Part shown: one piece after another, positions 1 through 6,454 of the stretch | Layout: each line of letters opens with the position of its first letter | How positions within the stretch are numbered: position 1 is the first letter of the stretch | Assembly (NCBI GenBank): GCA_026991005.1 | Contig: JALXCH010000005.1 | Location: 1 to 9,445 of the forward strand | Reading direction: 5' to 3' | DNA length: 9,445 bases | Source of the DNA: Calditrichia bacterium | Lineage (GTDB): Bacteria; Calditrichota; Calditrichia; RBG-13-44-9 | Program-made: the position numbers and the translations under genes | Notes under the pieces: model-generated | Database searches by the model: none | Seen by the model: only the letters and a program-made list of their open reading frames with translations | Told to the model about the DNA's origin: nothing

Positions 1-855
1 AAACAAAATCCCCTGTTGCAGGTATTGCTGGGCGAAATTCTGCGCTCGCTGGAGTTCTTCCGGGGGCCTAAAGATGAATATCCCATTAACCGGGTGTACG
101 TGTCGGGTTCCGGTTTAAAATTGGATGTGGTTTATACTTATTTGAAGCAGCGTCTCCATTACCCGGTGGAAATGGTCGCTCCGTGTTTTACTCCTCAGAA
201 CAATTCTTGGGGGGAATACGGAGAGTATGTGAGCGCCGTGGGGCTTAGCCTCTACTCCGGAAAACATATGAATATGATCCCGTCTGAATTTCGAAGCCGG
301 GAATTATTTAAAAATCTGAACATTTTCCTCTCTGTTTTGATTTTTATGGGAGTTTTAGGGGCCGGGTTTACGACGTATCATCTCCGTCAGGAATTGAACA
401 GTCTGGATGAGCGCTATCAGGTATTGCAAAAGAAGTATGAGGAATTAAATCCCACCGAACGGATTTATCAGGAGTTTGTTAAGAAAATCGCCTCTTTGAA
501 GAAGCAAAAAAATCACCTGCTGGCACCGGTGGTTTATGAACCGCGTCTTCTGGAAGTGATGAAAATTTTTAGTAACGAAGTCCCGAAAGAAATTCGGTTA
601 ACCTCTCTGGGATTTTTCCGCTACGAAGCTAAAAAAAGTCGCTACCGGAAGAAAGAAGAAAAACCGGAAAACTACGACTATCGAATCAATTTTACCGGAA
701 TTATCCAGGGGGATTTTGTGATGGGTGATGTGAGGTTGATTAATTTCCTGAATCGGTTGAATAATCTGAAGTATTTCAAGAAGATAAAAATCATCGAAAA
801 GCGAAAAAATCCTGAAAAGCAAATGTTTGAATTTGAAGTGGAAGCATATCTGTAA
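1..855 (+). CDS. PilM-PilN fusion / GspL-like T4P assembly protein (5' truncated)
   Basis: The reading frame is open from base 1, so the N-terminus lies outside the window; 284 residues are visible. The first ~85 residues resemble the end of an actin-like PilM/GspL cytoplasmic domain, with VYVSGSGLKLD followed by a helix and a strand ending in PVEMVAP. After MNMIPSEFRSRE comes one transmembrane helix (about residues 108-126), a charged coiled coil (about 127-170), then a periplasmic alpha/beta region with a Lys-rich insert, as in PilN. PilM and PilN are normally separate; the joined form is the layout of GspL of type II secretion. No stop separates the two parts, although an ATG at 271 could in principle start a separate PilN. 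In the family this protein links the cytoplasmic ATPase to the PilO/PilP periplasmic frame. The stop is 12 bases before the next gene. The family assignment is firm; the choice between T4P and T2SS rests on the PilT gene downstream. Confidence 0.8.
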   Translation, partial: KQNPLLQVLLGEILRSLEFFRGPKDEYPINRVYVSGSGLKLDVVYTYLKQRLHYPVEMVAPCFTPQNNSWGEYGEYVSAVGLSLYSGKHMNMIPSEFRSRELFKNLNIFLSVLIFMGVLGAGFTTYHLRQELNSLDERYQVLQKKYEELNPTERIYQEFVKKIASLKKQKNHLLAPVVYEPRLLEVMKIFSNEVPKEIRLTSLGFFRYEAKKSRYRKKEEKPENYDYRINFTGIIQGDFVMGDVRLINFLNRLNNLKYFKKIKIIEKRKNPEKQMFEFEVEAYL

Positions 856-867
856 CGAATAGGGGGC

Positions 868-1413
868 ATGGTGAAAGCGCAACGCATTTTTCTGGGATTA
901 GTTGTGTTACTGGTTTTTATTTCCGTAGGATGGTTCATTCTGGTATATCAACCTTTGCAACTGGAGATAAAAAAGAAACATCGCGAATTGGGGCAGTTAA
1001 ATCGCCAGATTCAGAATGCGCAAAACGCCAATATTAATCTGGACAAAATAGAAAAGGAAGCCGAGCGGGCTGAGCAGGAATTAAACGAAATTCGAAGTAA
1101 ATTTGTGAATCGGGATGATCTCTCCCGGGTCACCGAAAATCTCCAGAAACTGGCTCAAAAGCATCATGTGGAGATTACCGATTTTTCGCCCGTGCTGGAT
1201 TCCTATTTCGACGATTCCGAAAACGAAACCATTAAACCGCTTCCCATCGTGTTAACCGTAATTGGTCGCTATCTGGAAATTGGTCGTTTTGTGGAAAATA
1301 TGAAAAATCTGGATTTCTATTTAACTCCCAGAGAAATCCTGATTGAAAAGATGGATGCCGAGAGCAACGATCTGGAAGCAACGATTACCTGTAACCTCTA
1401 CACCTGGAAATAG
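868..1413 (+). CDS. pilO: PilO/GspM-like inner-membrane alignment protein
   Basis: This 181-residue protein has the PilO plan: a short cytoplasmic N-terminus, one transmembrane helix (about residues 8-28, ending in FILVYQPL), a long charged coiled coil (about 30-80), and a C-terminal alpha/beta domain (about 95-181) that would sit in the periplasm. PilO pairs with PilN through similar coiled-coil and ferredoxin-like domains and connects them to PilP and the secretin. Length and gene order (PilN before, PilP-like after) fit. The start is uncertain by one codon: AGGGGG at 861-866 is only one base from ATG 868 but four bases from GTG 871, so the GTG may be the true start. Sequence identity in this family is low, so the call rests on architecture and context. 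GspM is the alternative name for the same fold. Confidence 0.82.
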   Translation: MVKAQRIFLGLVVLLVFISVGWFILVYQPLQLEIKKKHRELGQLNRQIQNAQNANINLDKIEKEAERAEQELNEIRSKFVNRDDLSRVTENLQKLAQKHHVEITDFSPVLDSYFDDSENETIKPLPIVLTVIGRYLEIGRFVENMKNLDFYLTPREILIEKMDAESNDLEATITCNLYTWK

Positions 1414-1425
1414 GCGGGGTAAAGT

Positions 1426-1869
1426 ATGGCGAATTTAACCAAAAGTCAAAAACGACTGCTCATTCTGCTGGCGATTGTGCTGGCTTACGCGGTTTTCGAC
1501 GTCAGCCGAAATTGGGATACTTACATGGGATTTTATAAAGGCAAAAAGGGAACGGTTCACAAAAAGAAAAATTCTGCCACCCGGGATGCTTCTCTCAAAA
1601 TCCAGAAAGTGGAATATACGAAGGATTGGAACCAGGATCCCTTTTATGTGGCCGTAAAAACAAAACCCCGGAAAAGAGTTGTTCGTCGTCGTACCGTGTC
1701 TTTCCATTTAAAAGCCATTAGTTTTGCCGGGGATAATTCAATTGCCATGATAAACAGCCGAATTATGAAGGTGGGGGATGTGATTAACGGATATCGTCTG
1801 GTGTCCATTCAGCCCAAGCGGGTTGTTTTGCAAAAAGGTACCGAAAAAAAAGTATTAACGCTGAAATAA
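1426..1869 (+). CDS. Small PilP/GspC-like single-pass inner-membrane protein
   Basis: The protein has 147 residues. A transmembrane helix lies near the N-terminus (about residues 10-24, LLILLAIVLAYAVF). A Lys/Arg-rich linker follows (about 38-91), then a compact all-beta domain (about 92-147). That C-terminal domain, with AISFAGDNSIAMINSRIMKVGDVI, a YRLVSI strand and KRVVLQKG, matches the homology-region fold shared by PilP, GspC and GspB, which bind the N-terminal domains of the secretin. Classical PilP is a lipoprotein; here no lipobox Cys is seen and the anchor is a helix, more like GspC/GspB. The gene sits exactly where pilP is expected, between pilO and the secretin gene. GGGG at 1416-1419, six bases before ATG 1426, supports the start. 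The linker RKRVVRRRT is strongly basic for a periplasmic segment. I leave the symbol empty because PilP and GspC cannot be told apart here. Confidence 0.72.
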   Translation: MANLTKSQKRLLILLAIVLAYAVFDVSRNWDTYMGFYKGKKGTVHKKKNSATRDASLKIQKVEYTKDWNQDPFYVAVKTKPRKRVVRRRTVSFHLKAISFAGDNSIAMINSRIMKVGDVINGYRLVSIQPKRVVLQKGTEKKVLTLK

Positions 1870-1884
1870 AGCGAGGGTTCTGGC

Positions 1885-3183
1885 ATGGTTAAATTGTGGA
1901 AAATCATTCTAATCAGTGTGCTTATTGCAGTGGGTTTATCGGCTCAAGAAGCGGAAATAGCGAAAAAATTGGAGAAAAAAATCAGTGCCAATTTTGTGCG
2001 CACCTCCATTACCGATGTCCTGCGGCTGCTGGCTTCCCAGAACAATTTGAATATGGTAGTGGGTTCGGGTGTAAAAGGACTGGTGACCATTCAATTAAAT
2101 AATGTCGCTCTGGAAGATGCGCTTTCCATCATTCTCAAATCCCATGGGTACCATTTTGTGGTGCAGAACGGAATTTTGCTGGTCAAGCCGTTTTCCCAGG
2201 CGGTAAATGGTGAACTGGAAAGTCGGGTGTTCCATTTGAAATATCTGGATGGATATCAGGTGATTCCCACCCTAACTCCGTTGCTATCGGAAAAAGGGAA
2301 AATTGAACCGTTGGTTTCCGAAAAAATGAAAGATGCGAACGAGAACCGTTCCGATATGTTGCTGGTAACCGATGTGTGGGAAAATTTGCGGGAAATTGAA
2401 AAGGTGATTTCCGATCTGGACAAAAAGCCGGAGCAGTTAATTATTGAAGTAAAGTTAGTGGAAACGTTATTGGGTGGTGAGCGCCAGGTGGGATTTAACT
2501 GGCCGAAAAAGGTAACGGCTACCATGACGGGCGGTGAAGTGACCGCGCCTATTACCAAAAGCACCAGTGGTGCCCAGCAACAGCGGCGCCTCTCCGGGTG
2601 GTACCAGTTCCCGGAAGTGAATCCCAATTTAACCCTGGGTGTGCTTACCGTAGATGAACTGGAAGCAACCCTTTCGCTGCTGGCACAGGATAACAATAGC
2701 CGTCTGGTTTCTTCTCCTAAAATTGCCACGATCAATAATCACAAAGCGGTAATCGATGTGGGAACTACAATTCCGGTTCCGCAAGTTTCCCGGGGAGTAG
2801 GAGGTGACCTGATCTCTTACCAAGAGAAACAGGTAAGTATGAAGCTGGAAGTGATTCCTCGCATCAACGAAGATAATGTAATTACCCTGACGGTGCATCC
2901 TTTGCTGGAAGAAATCATCGGGTACACCGGGCCAGCGGACTATCCTCAACCCATTACCTCTCGTCGGGAAGTAACTACCAATGTAACTGTTCGTGAGGGG
3001 GAAAGTATTGCCATTGGAGGGCTGATCAAAGAGAGCAAAAAGAAAATTGTGGATAAAATCTGGTTGTTGGGAGACATCCCTTTGCTGGGATATTTTTTCC
3101 GGCATACCACTACTAAAACAGAAAAATCGGATTTACTGATTTTCATTACCCCGAAAATTCTAAAGGATACGGATGTTAAGTAA
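1885..3183 (+). CDS. pilQ: PilQ/GspD-family outer-membrane secretin
   Basis: This 432-residue protein begins with a signal peptide (about residues 1-20, ending GLSA before QEAE). An N0/STN-type domain follows (about 30-105), with TSITDVLRLLASQNNLNMVV and the LEDALSIILKSHGY helix. One N1-like repeat comes next (about 112-182), then the conserved secretin beta-barrel domain (about 185-425). Secretin hallmarks are visible: SRLVSSPKIATINNHKA, IDVGTTIPV, LEVIPRI, TVREGESIAIGGLI, and the near-universal end DIPLLGYFFR with LLIFITPKIL. Secretins form the multimeric outer-membrane pore through which the pilus or secreted proteins pass. The protein is short for PilQ, with no AMIN domains and a single N1 repeat, so it is close to minimal. 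GAGGG at 1873-1877, seven bases before ATG 1885, supports the start. A T2SS GspD is the alternative; the PilT gene right after it favours PilQ. Confidence 0.93.
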   Translation: MVKLWKIILISVLIAVGLSAQEAEIAKKLEKKISANFVRTSITDVLRLLASQNNLNMVVGSGVKGLVTIQLNNVALEDALSIILKSHGYHFVVQNGILLVKPFSQAVNGELESRVFHLKYLDGYQVIPTLTPLLSEKGKIEPLVSEKMKDANENRSDMLLVTDVWENLREIEKVISDLDKKPEQLIIEVKLVETLLGGERQVGFNWPKKVTATMTGGEVTAPITKSTSGAQQQRRLSGWYQFPEVNPNLTLGVLTVDELEATLSLLAQDNNSRLVSSPKIATINNHKAVIDVGTTIPVPQVSRGVGGDLISYQEKQVSMKLEVIPRINEDNVITLTVHPLLEEIIGYTGPADYPQPITSRREVTTNVTVREGESIAIGGLIKESKKKIVDKIWLLGDIPLLGYFFRHTTTKTEKSDLLIFITPKILKDTDVK

Positions 3184-3188
3184 CGGAG
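3184..3188 (+). promoter_or_regulatory. Ribosome binding site deciding the PilT start
   Basis: CGGAG directly follows the secretin stop codon (3181-3183) and lies five bases before ATG 3194. An upstream in-frame ATG at 3173 overlaps the secretin gene and has no visible binding site in front of it, so 3194 is preferred. The layout suggests translation of the ATPase is coupled to termination on the secretin gene. Confidence 0.6.
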
Positions 3189-3193
3189 CTGCG

Positions 3194-4225
3194 ATGAAAT
3201 CCGATATTATACGGGACATTCTGGAATTTGCCGTTCATAACAATGCTTCTGATGTGCATTTTAGTAGTAATGCGCAGCCGGTGTTGCGGATTATGGGGGA
3301 AATTAAGAAAGTGGATATCGAGCCAATCCCTCACAATGTGTTGTACGAACACCTGATGATGGTGCTGAACGAAGAACAGCGGCGGCGTTTTAATGAACAG
3401 CACGAGGTGGATCTGGCTGTTTCCATCGAGGGAATGGCGCGCTTTCGGGTGAATATTTACGAACATGTGGAAGGAATTGCGGGTGCTTTTCGCATCTTTC
3501 CGCCCAAAATCCGCTCGCTGGATGAGCTGAATATGCCCACGGTGCTGAAGAAGTTAATTCAATTCAAAAAAGGGATTATTCTGGTGACGGGACCGGCAGG
3601 AAGCGGAAAATCGACGACTCTGGCGGCAATGTTGCACGAAATCAATCTCCACCGCCGGGAACACATTATTACCATCGAAGATCCCATTGAATATCTGCAC
3701 ACGCCGGTTCAGAGCCTCATCCACCAGAGGGAAATTGGCATCCATACCCGCAGTTTCGCGTCGGCGTTAATTAATGCGCTGCGGGAAGATCCGGATATCA
3801 TTCTGGTTGGGGAGATGCGGGATCGGGAGACCATCGAGTATGCTTTGCGAGCAGCCGAAACCGGGCAGTTGGTGCTGAGTACTTTGCACACCAACACTGC
3901 TGCCGAGAGTATCGACCGGGTGGTGGATGTCTTTCCGGCCGAGCAGCACCAGCAAATTCGGGTGATTCTGGCAAACACCCTGGTGGGTGTGATTTCGCAA
4001 CGGTTACTTCCCCGGGCGTTTAAAAACGACCGCATCGCCCTCATGGAAGTGCTGGTGGCGACCCCGGCGGTACGCAACCTGATTCGTGAGGGGAAATCGT
4101 ATCAAATTCCATCTGCCATCCAGACCGGTGTGGAATTCGGCATGCAAACTTTCGAGAGAGCATTCGAACGCTTGCGGCAAAACAATTTGATTTCGCCCCA
4201 ATTAAAATTAAGAGATTTTGTATAA
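3194..4225 (+). CDS. pilT: PilT-family twitching/retraction ATPase
   Basis: From ATG 3194 the protein has 343 residues, close to the usual PilT length. An N-terminal PAS-like domain (about 1-95, with NNASDVHF and LRIMGEIKKV) precedes the hexameric RecA-like motor. Visible motifs are Walker A GPAGSGKST (about 133-141), the Asp box TIEDPIEY, Walker B DIILVGEMRD (about 201-210), and the His box LSTLHTNTAAESIDRVVD. The C-terminal stretch contains AVRNLIREGK (about 292-301), matching the AIRNLIRE motif of PilT, which is needed for retraction and is absent from PilB/GspE assembly ATPases. The four Cys zinc site of PilB/GspE is also missing. It acts in the cytoplasm at the pilus base, disassembling pilin to pull the filament in. 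A longer start at 3173 would add seven residues and overlap the secretin gene. PilU is a close paralogue that cannot be fully excluded. Confidence 0.93.
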   Translation: MKSDIIRDILEFAVHNNASDVHFSSNAQPVLRIMGEIKKVDIEPIPHNVLYEHLMMVLNEEQRRRFNEQHEVDLAVSIEGMARFRVNIYEHVEGIAGAFRIFPPKIRSLDELNMPTVLKKLIQFKKGIILVTGPAGSGKSTTLAAMLHEINLHRREHIITIEDPIEYLHTPVQSLIHQREIGIHTRSFASALINALREDPDIILVGEMRDRETIEYALRAAETGQLVLSTLHTNTAAESIDRVVDVFPAEQHQQIRVILANTLVGVISQRLLPRAFKNDRIALMEVLVATPAVRNLIREGKSYQIPSAIQTGVEFGMQTFERAFERLRQNNLISPQLKLRDFV

Positions 4226-4239
4226 GTGAAGGAGGAAAT

Positions 4240-5664
4240 GTGAAAAAGCTGATTGTTTTCTGGGGAATTGGGATGCTGCTCCTGCTCTTTTCCTGTTCGG
4301 ATACTACTAAAACCAATCCGAATCTGGCGACCCTTCAGGGAACTGTGTATGGTCTGAATACCGATAATAGTTTAATTGTTTTACCCAATGCCCTGGTAAG
4401 TGTAGCCAATTACCATGCTCAGGCACACACCGATGCTCAGGGAAAATATGAAATTCAAGTGGAATTACCCACCGATAAAGAGCAGGATTACGTTTCGGTA
4501 GAAGCCAGCAAGGCAGGATATACCTCGGCTATCGCTAATGTCACACTGAAAAAAGGGGAAATTACCTACGCACCGGATTTAACTCTGAAGCAAATGCAGA
4601 ATGATACGACCGGTAACGATACCACCACGGTGGATACCACCCAGCAGTCCGGTCAGGCAGCCCATATCGAAGTTTTCGGAAGCCATTCCCAGCACATTTA
4701 TGTGCACGGAACAGGATTAACCGAAACGGCACGTATTGATTTTCTGGTGACGGATGCACAGGGAGTGCCGGTGGATAACGACCATAAAGTAAAAGTACAC
4801 TTTGCAATAACCAGTGGTCCCAACGGCGGAGAATATCTGGATCCGGACACCATGACCACCTATTATGGCCGGGTATTCACCGTTCTGAACAGCGGCATTG
4901 TGGCAGGTCCGGTGCAAATCAGCGCCTCCTTTACGATGAATGGACAAACAATCGCCACCACACCCATTCGTATTGCCATTTACGGAGGACTTCCGGATCC
5001 CAACCATTTTAGTCTGGCTGCCGAGGTGCTAAACATTGCAGGATTGCGTTTCCATGGGCTGCTGGATCGGATAACCGCATTTGTCGGGGACAAGTATAGT
5101 AATCCGGTTGCCCCCGGAACGGTGGTCTATTTTTCCACAGACTACGGTATTGTGGATGGTAGTGCTGTAACCGATGAAATGGGAAGGGCGACCATCCAGT
5201 TTATGACCGCAGCTCCCTTCCCTCCCAATCCGCAGGACAGCGCATTTGCACACATTACAGGATGGACATATCGGGATACACTCCTGGAAAATACCATTAC
5301 CGCCCGTACCCGGGTGTTACTTACGGATGATACGGCACCAATTCTGGTGAATCCATCTTCATTTACGTATGATAATTCCAATACGCCTGTTTATTTTTCT
5401 TACGTCGTTCAGGATATCTGGGGAAGACCATTGGTGCCCGATACTAAAATTAAAGTCAGTGCCACGGATGGAAACCTGTACGGTGATACCGATATTGTTT
5501 TGGAAGATACCCAGGTTAGTGGTCCCGGTAGCACGGAGTTTTCCTTTTCCTGGGCACCGGGCGATAGTTTGCAGGCACCGCAGGTGTACATCAATATCAA
5601 AGTAACCACCCCAACACATGGGAATGGTTATCAATCCGTGAATATCTTAGGTGTCAAACAATAA
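4240..5664 (+). CDS. Lipoprotein with a carboxypeptidase-regulatory-like domain and Ig-like (Big_1-type) domains
   Basis: This 474-residue protein starts at GTG 4240, with GGAGG at 4231-4235; the ATG at 4238 runs straight into a stop. A signal sequence ends in LLLLFSC, making Cys19 the likely lipidated residue; Phe at -2 is slightly atypical. Residues ~28-117 resemble a CarboxypepD_reg-like beta-sandwich (LQGTVYGLN, LPNALVSV, TDAQGKYEI, KAGYTSA, LTLK). A flexible Asp/Thr-rich linker spans ~118-138. Two Ig-like repeats follow: ~140-248 (IDFLVTDAQGVPVDN) and ~255-365 (ITAFVGDKYSNPVAPGTVVYFST, TDEMGRATIQF), which look like bacterial Ig-like Big_1/invasin domains. A third beta-sandwich, more diverged, covers ~368-474 (YVVQDIWGRPLVPDTKIKV). 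It is the last gene of the pilus operon, 14 bases after pilT and just before a terminator. I infer a surface or periplasmic structural or adhesive role linked to the pili; no enzyme motif is seen. Confidence 0.8.
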   Translation: MKKLIVFWGIGMLLLLFSCSDTTKTNPNLATLQGTVYGLNTDNSLIVLPNALVSVANYHAQAHTDAQGKYEIQVELPTDKEQDYVSVEASKAGYTSAIANVTLKKGEITYAPDLTLKQMQNDTTGNDTTTVDTTQQSGQAAHIEVFGSHSQHIYVHGTGLTETARIDFLVTDAQGVPVDNDHKVKVHFAITSGPNGGEYLDPDTMTTYYGRVFTVLNSGIVAGPVQISASFTMNGQTIATTPIRIAIYGGLPDPNHFSLAAEVLNIAGLRFHGLLDRITAFVGDKYSNPVAPGTVVYFSTDYGIVDGSAVTDEMGRATIQFMTAAPFPPNPQDSAFAHITGWTYRDTLLENTITARTRVLLTDDTAPILVNPSSFTYDNSNTPVYFSYVVQDIWGRPLVPDTKIKVSATDGNLYGDTDIVLEDTQVSGPGSTEFSFSWAPGDSLQAPQVYINIKVTTPTHGNGYQSVNILGVKQ

Positions 5665-5701
5665 TTCTACCCCTCCCATCAGAAGCCCACCTCCGCTTCC
5701 T

Positions 5702-5739
5702 GAGGCCTCCGATTCATAATCGGGGGCCTCTTAATTTTT
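5702..5739 (+). terminator. Intrinsic terminator of the pilus operon
   Basis: A 12-bp stem pairs 5702-5713 with 5719-5730, including one G-U pair, around the five-base loop TCATA. A T-rich tract, TTAATTTTT, follows at 5731-5739. It lies 37 bases after the lipoprotein stop codon on the same strand. Confidence 0.88.
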
Positions 5740-5791
5740 GGGTGGAAGATGGATCCGCATAATGGAATTGGTCATGAATTTGGATTCTTCG

Positions 5792-5821
5792 TTGACATAT
5801 GAACCTCTCTGATTCTATATT
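5792..5821 (+). promoter_or_regulatory. Sigma70-type promoter for selC
   Basis: A perfect -35 box TTGACA at 5792-5797 is separated by 18 bases from TATATT at 5816-5821, five of six matches to TATAAT. The predicted start site falls about 9 bases before the tRNA 5' end at 5838, a short leader typical of a tRNA gene. Confidence 0.7.
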
Positions 5822-5837
5822 TGGCTCTCGTTTATTG

Positions 5838-5931
5838 GGAGGTGGATGGGGACCGGTGTCCCCCCCGGCCTTCAAAGCCGCGCGTTCCGGCAAAACTGTC
5901 GGAAGGTGGGTTCGACTCCCACGCACCTCCG
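5838..5931 (+). tRNA. selC: tRNA-Sec (anticodon UCA)
   Basis: The tRNA has the diagnostic features of bacterial selenocysteine tRNA. The anticodon loop CTTCAAA (5870-5876) gives TCA, which reads UGA. The D arm has a 6-bp stem (5848-5853/5858-5863) with the four-base loop CGGT. The long variable arm has an 8-bp stem (5885-5892/5897-5904, including one G-U pair) with loop AAAC. The T arm is GTGGG-TTCGACT-CCCAC (5906-5922). The extended 8-pair acceptor stem (5838-5845/5923-5930) is followed by discriminator G5931; CCA is not encoded. Two positions do not pair canonically: G5845 with G5923 at the base of the acceptor stem, and C5865 with C5881 at the top of the anticodon stem. It accepts serine, which SelA converts to selenocysteine, and is delivered by SelB to UGA codons with SECIS elements. 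It has its own promoter and terminator. Confidence 0.94.
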
Positions 5932-5951
5932 CTAAGTGCTTTTCTACAAAC

Positions 5952-5977
5952 AAGGGGCGAAATGCCCCTTTATTTTT
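5952..5977 (+). terminator. Intrinsic terminator after selC
   Basis: A 7-bp stem AAGGGGC/GCCCCTT (5952-5958 and 5964-5970) encloses the loop GAAAT. The T-rich run TTTATTTTT (5969-5977) overlaps the end of the right arm. It begins 20 bases after the tRNA 3' end on the same strand. Confidence 0.87.
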
Positions 5978-5978
5978 A

Positions 5979-6218
5979 ATGAAAAGTGATATGGAGTCGG
6001 TGAGAGAACGAGACAATTCCTTGTTTAAGTTTTTAAATAGAATTGCAATCCTGCCTGTTTTAAATATTTCAGAGCGTACCCAATCCAACGAATTTTCAGA
6101 TATTAAAATCTACTCTTTGGTAATAAAAAGTACTGGCGGGGAGAATAAGCTATTCAATGGCCATTTTCAAAGGTACATTGAATACCTGAAATGTGGCTTG
6201 CCGGAAAGTGGGTATTGA
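5979..6218 (+). CDS. Doubtful small ORF, 79 codons, unknown
   Basis: ATG 5979 opens a 79-residue frame (MKSDMESVRERDNSLFKFLN at the start, KCGLPESGY at the end). I do not recognise it and see no domain, signal or membrane segment. The start lies at the end of the selC terminator T-run, so there is no ribosome binding site and no promoter between terminator and ATG. The frame stays open upstream through the tRNA gene, which shows that openness here is not good evidence of coding. It could be a decayed gene fragment or chance. Listed only because it is the longest candidate in this gap. Confidence 0.15.
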   Translation: MKSDMESVRERDNSLFKFLNRIAILPVLNISERTQSNEFSDIKIYSLVIKSTGGENKLFNGHFQRYIEYLKCGLPESGY

Positions 6219-6320
6219 TTCCGATTGGGAAAAGTGAATTCCTTACAGTAAAAAATAAAATACCAATGGCTTTATTAAAATAGGCGAATGTTTTTGTTTA
6301 TTTGTTTTTAAACCCCAACC

Positions 6321-6360
6321 TGTCATTCTGAGTCCTGCGTATGCAGGGAGAAGAATCTCA
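6321..6360. repeat. REP-like palindromic intergenic element (TGTCATTCTGAG...AAGAATCTC)
   Basis: The unit starts TGTCATTCTGAG and ends GAGAAGAATCTC. An inner perfect stem CCTGC/GCAGG (6334-6338/6343-6347) has loop GTAT, and an outer pairing ATTCT/AGAAT joins 6325-6329 to 6352-6356. From memory, short elements of the form TGTCATTCTGAGcgaagcGAAGAATCTC are scattered in many copies through intergenic regions of several bacterial phyla. Only one full copy is in this window; a partial echo (AAGAAGAAAAATCTC) lies at 6376-6390. Its place between convergent transcription units is typical of REP-like elements. Confidence 0.55.
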
Positions 6361-6454
6361 TTGTTTTGTTCAAGCAAGAAGAAAAATCTCGTTTACCTAC
6401 TGTTTAAAATGTCCACAGAAAGCTGCGCTTCCGTTTTAGTACCTCTAATTCTGA

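Larger units (their letters stand above)
5978..6454. other. Convergent intergenic region without a convincing gene
   Basis: This stretch of about 480 bases lies between the end of the plus-strand selC unit and the 3' end of the minus-strand motB. It is more AT-rich than its surroundings, especially 6241-6310. It holds the doubtful 79-codon ORF, a 9-bp inverted repeat (6151-6159/6176-6184) and a REP-like palindromic element (6321-6360). I see no clear intrinsic terminator for motB: a short stem near 6420-6435 lacks a T-run on the minus strand. Confidence 0.6.

Noticed and set aside
2256..2735. Long minus-strand frames inside the secretin gene (also 2629-3105)
   Set aside because: They overlap a strongly recognised secretin, have no ribosome binding sites, and their translations look like antisense composition.
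3173..3193. Upstream start for the PilT protein
   Set aside because: ATG 3173 overlaps the secretin gene and has no binding site, while ATG 3194 has CGGAG at proper spacing and begins with a PilT-like N-terminus.
4240..5664. In-frame UGA as a selenocysteine codon in the genes of this window
   Set aside because: All recognised genes end where their families end. No gene continues sensibly past a UGA, so selC has no visible local client.
5799..6218. A 139-codon plus-strand reading frame
   Set aside because: It runs straight through the whole selC tRNA and its terminator. Only the last 79 codons, from ATG 5979, could be considered, and those have no ribosome binding site.
6418..6440. Possible motB terminator
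   Set aside because: A 6-bp imperfect stem (GGAAGC/GCTTTC on the minus strand) is not followed by a T-run, so it does not qualify as an intrinsic terminator.
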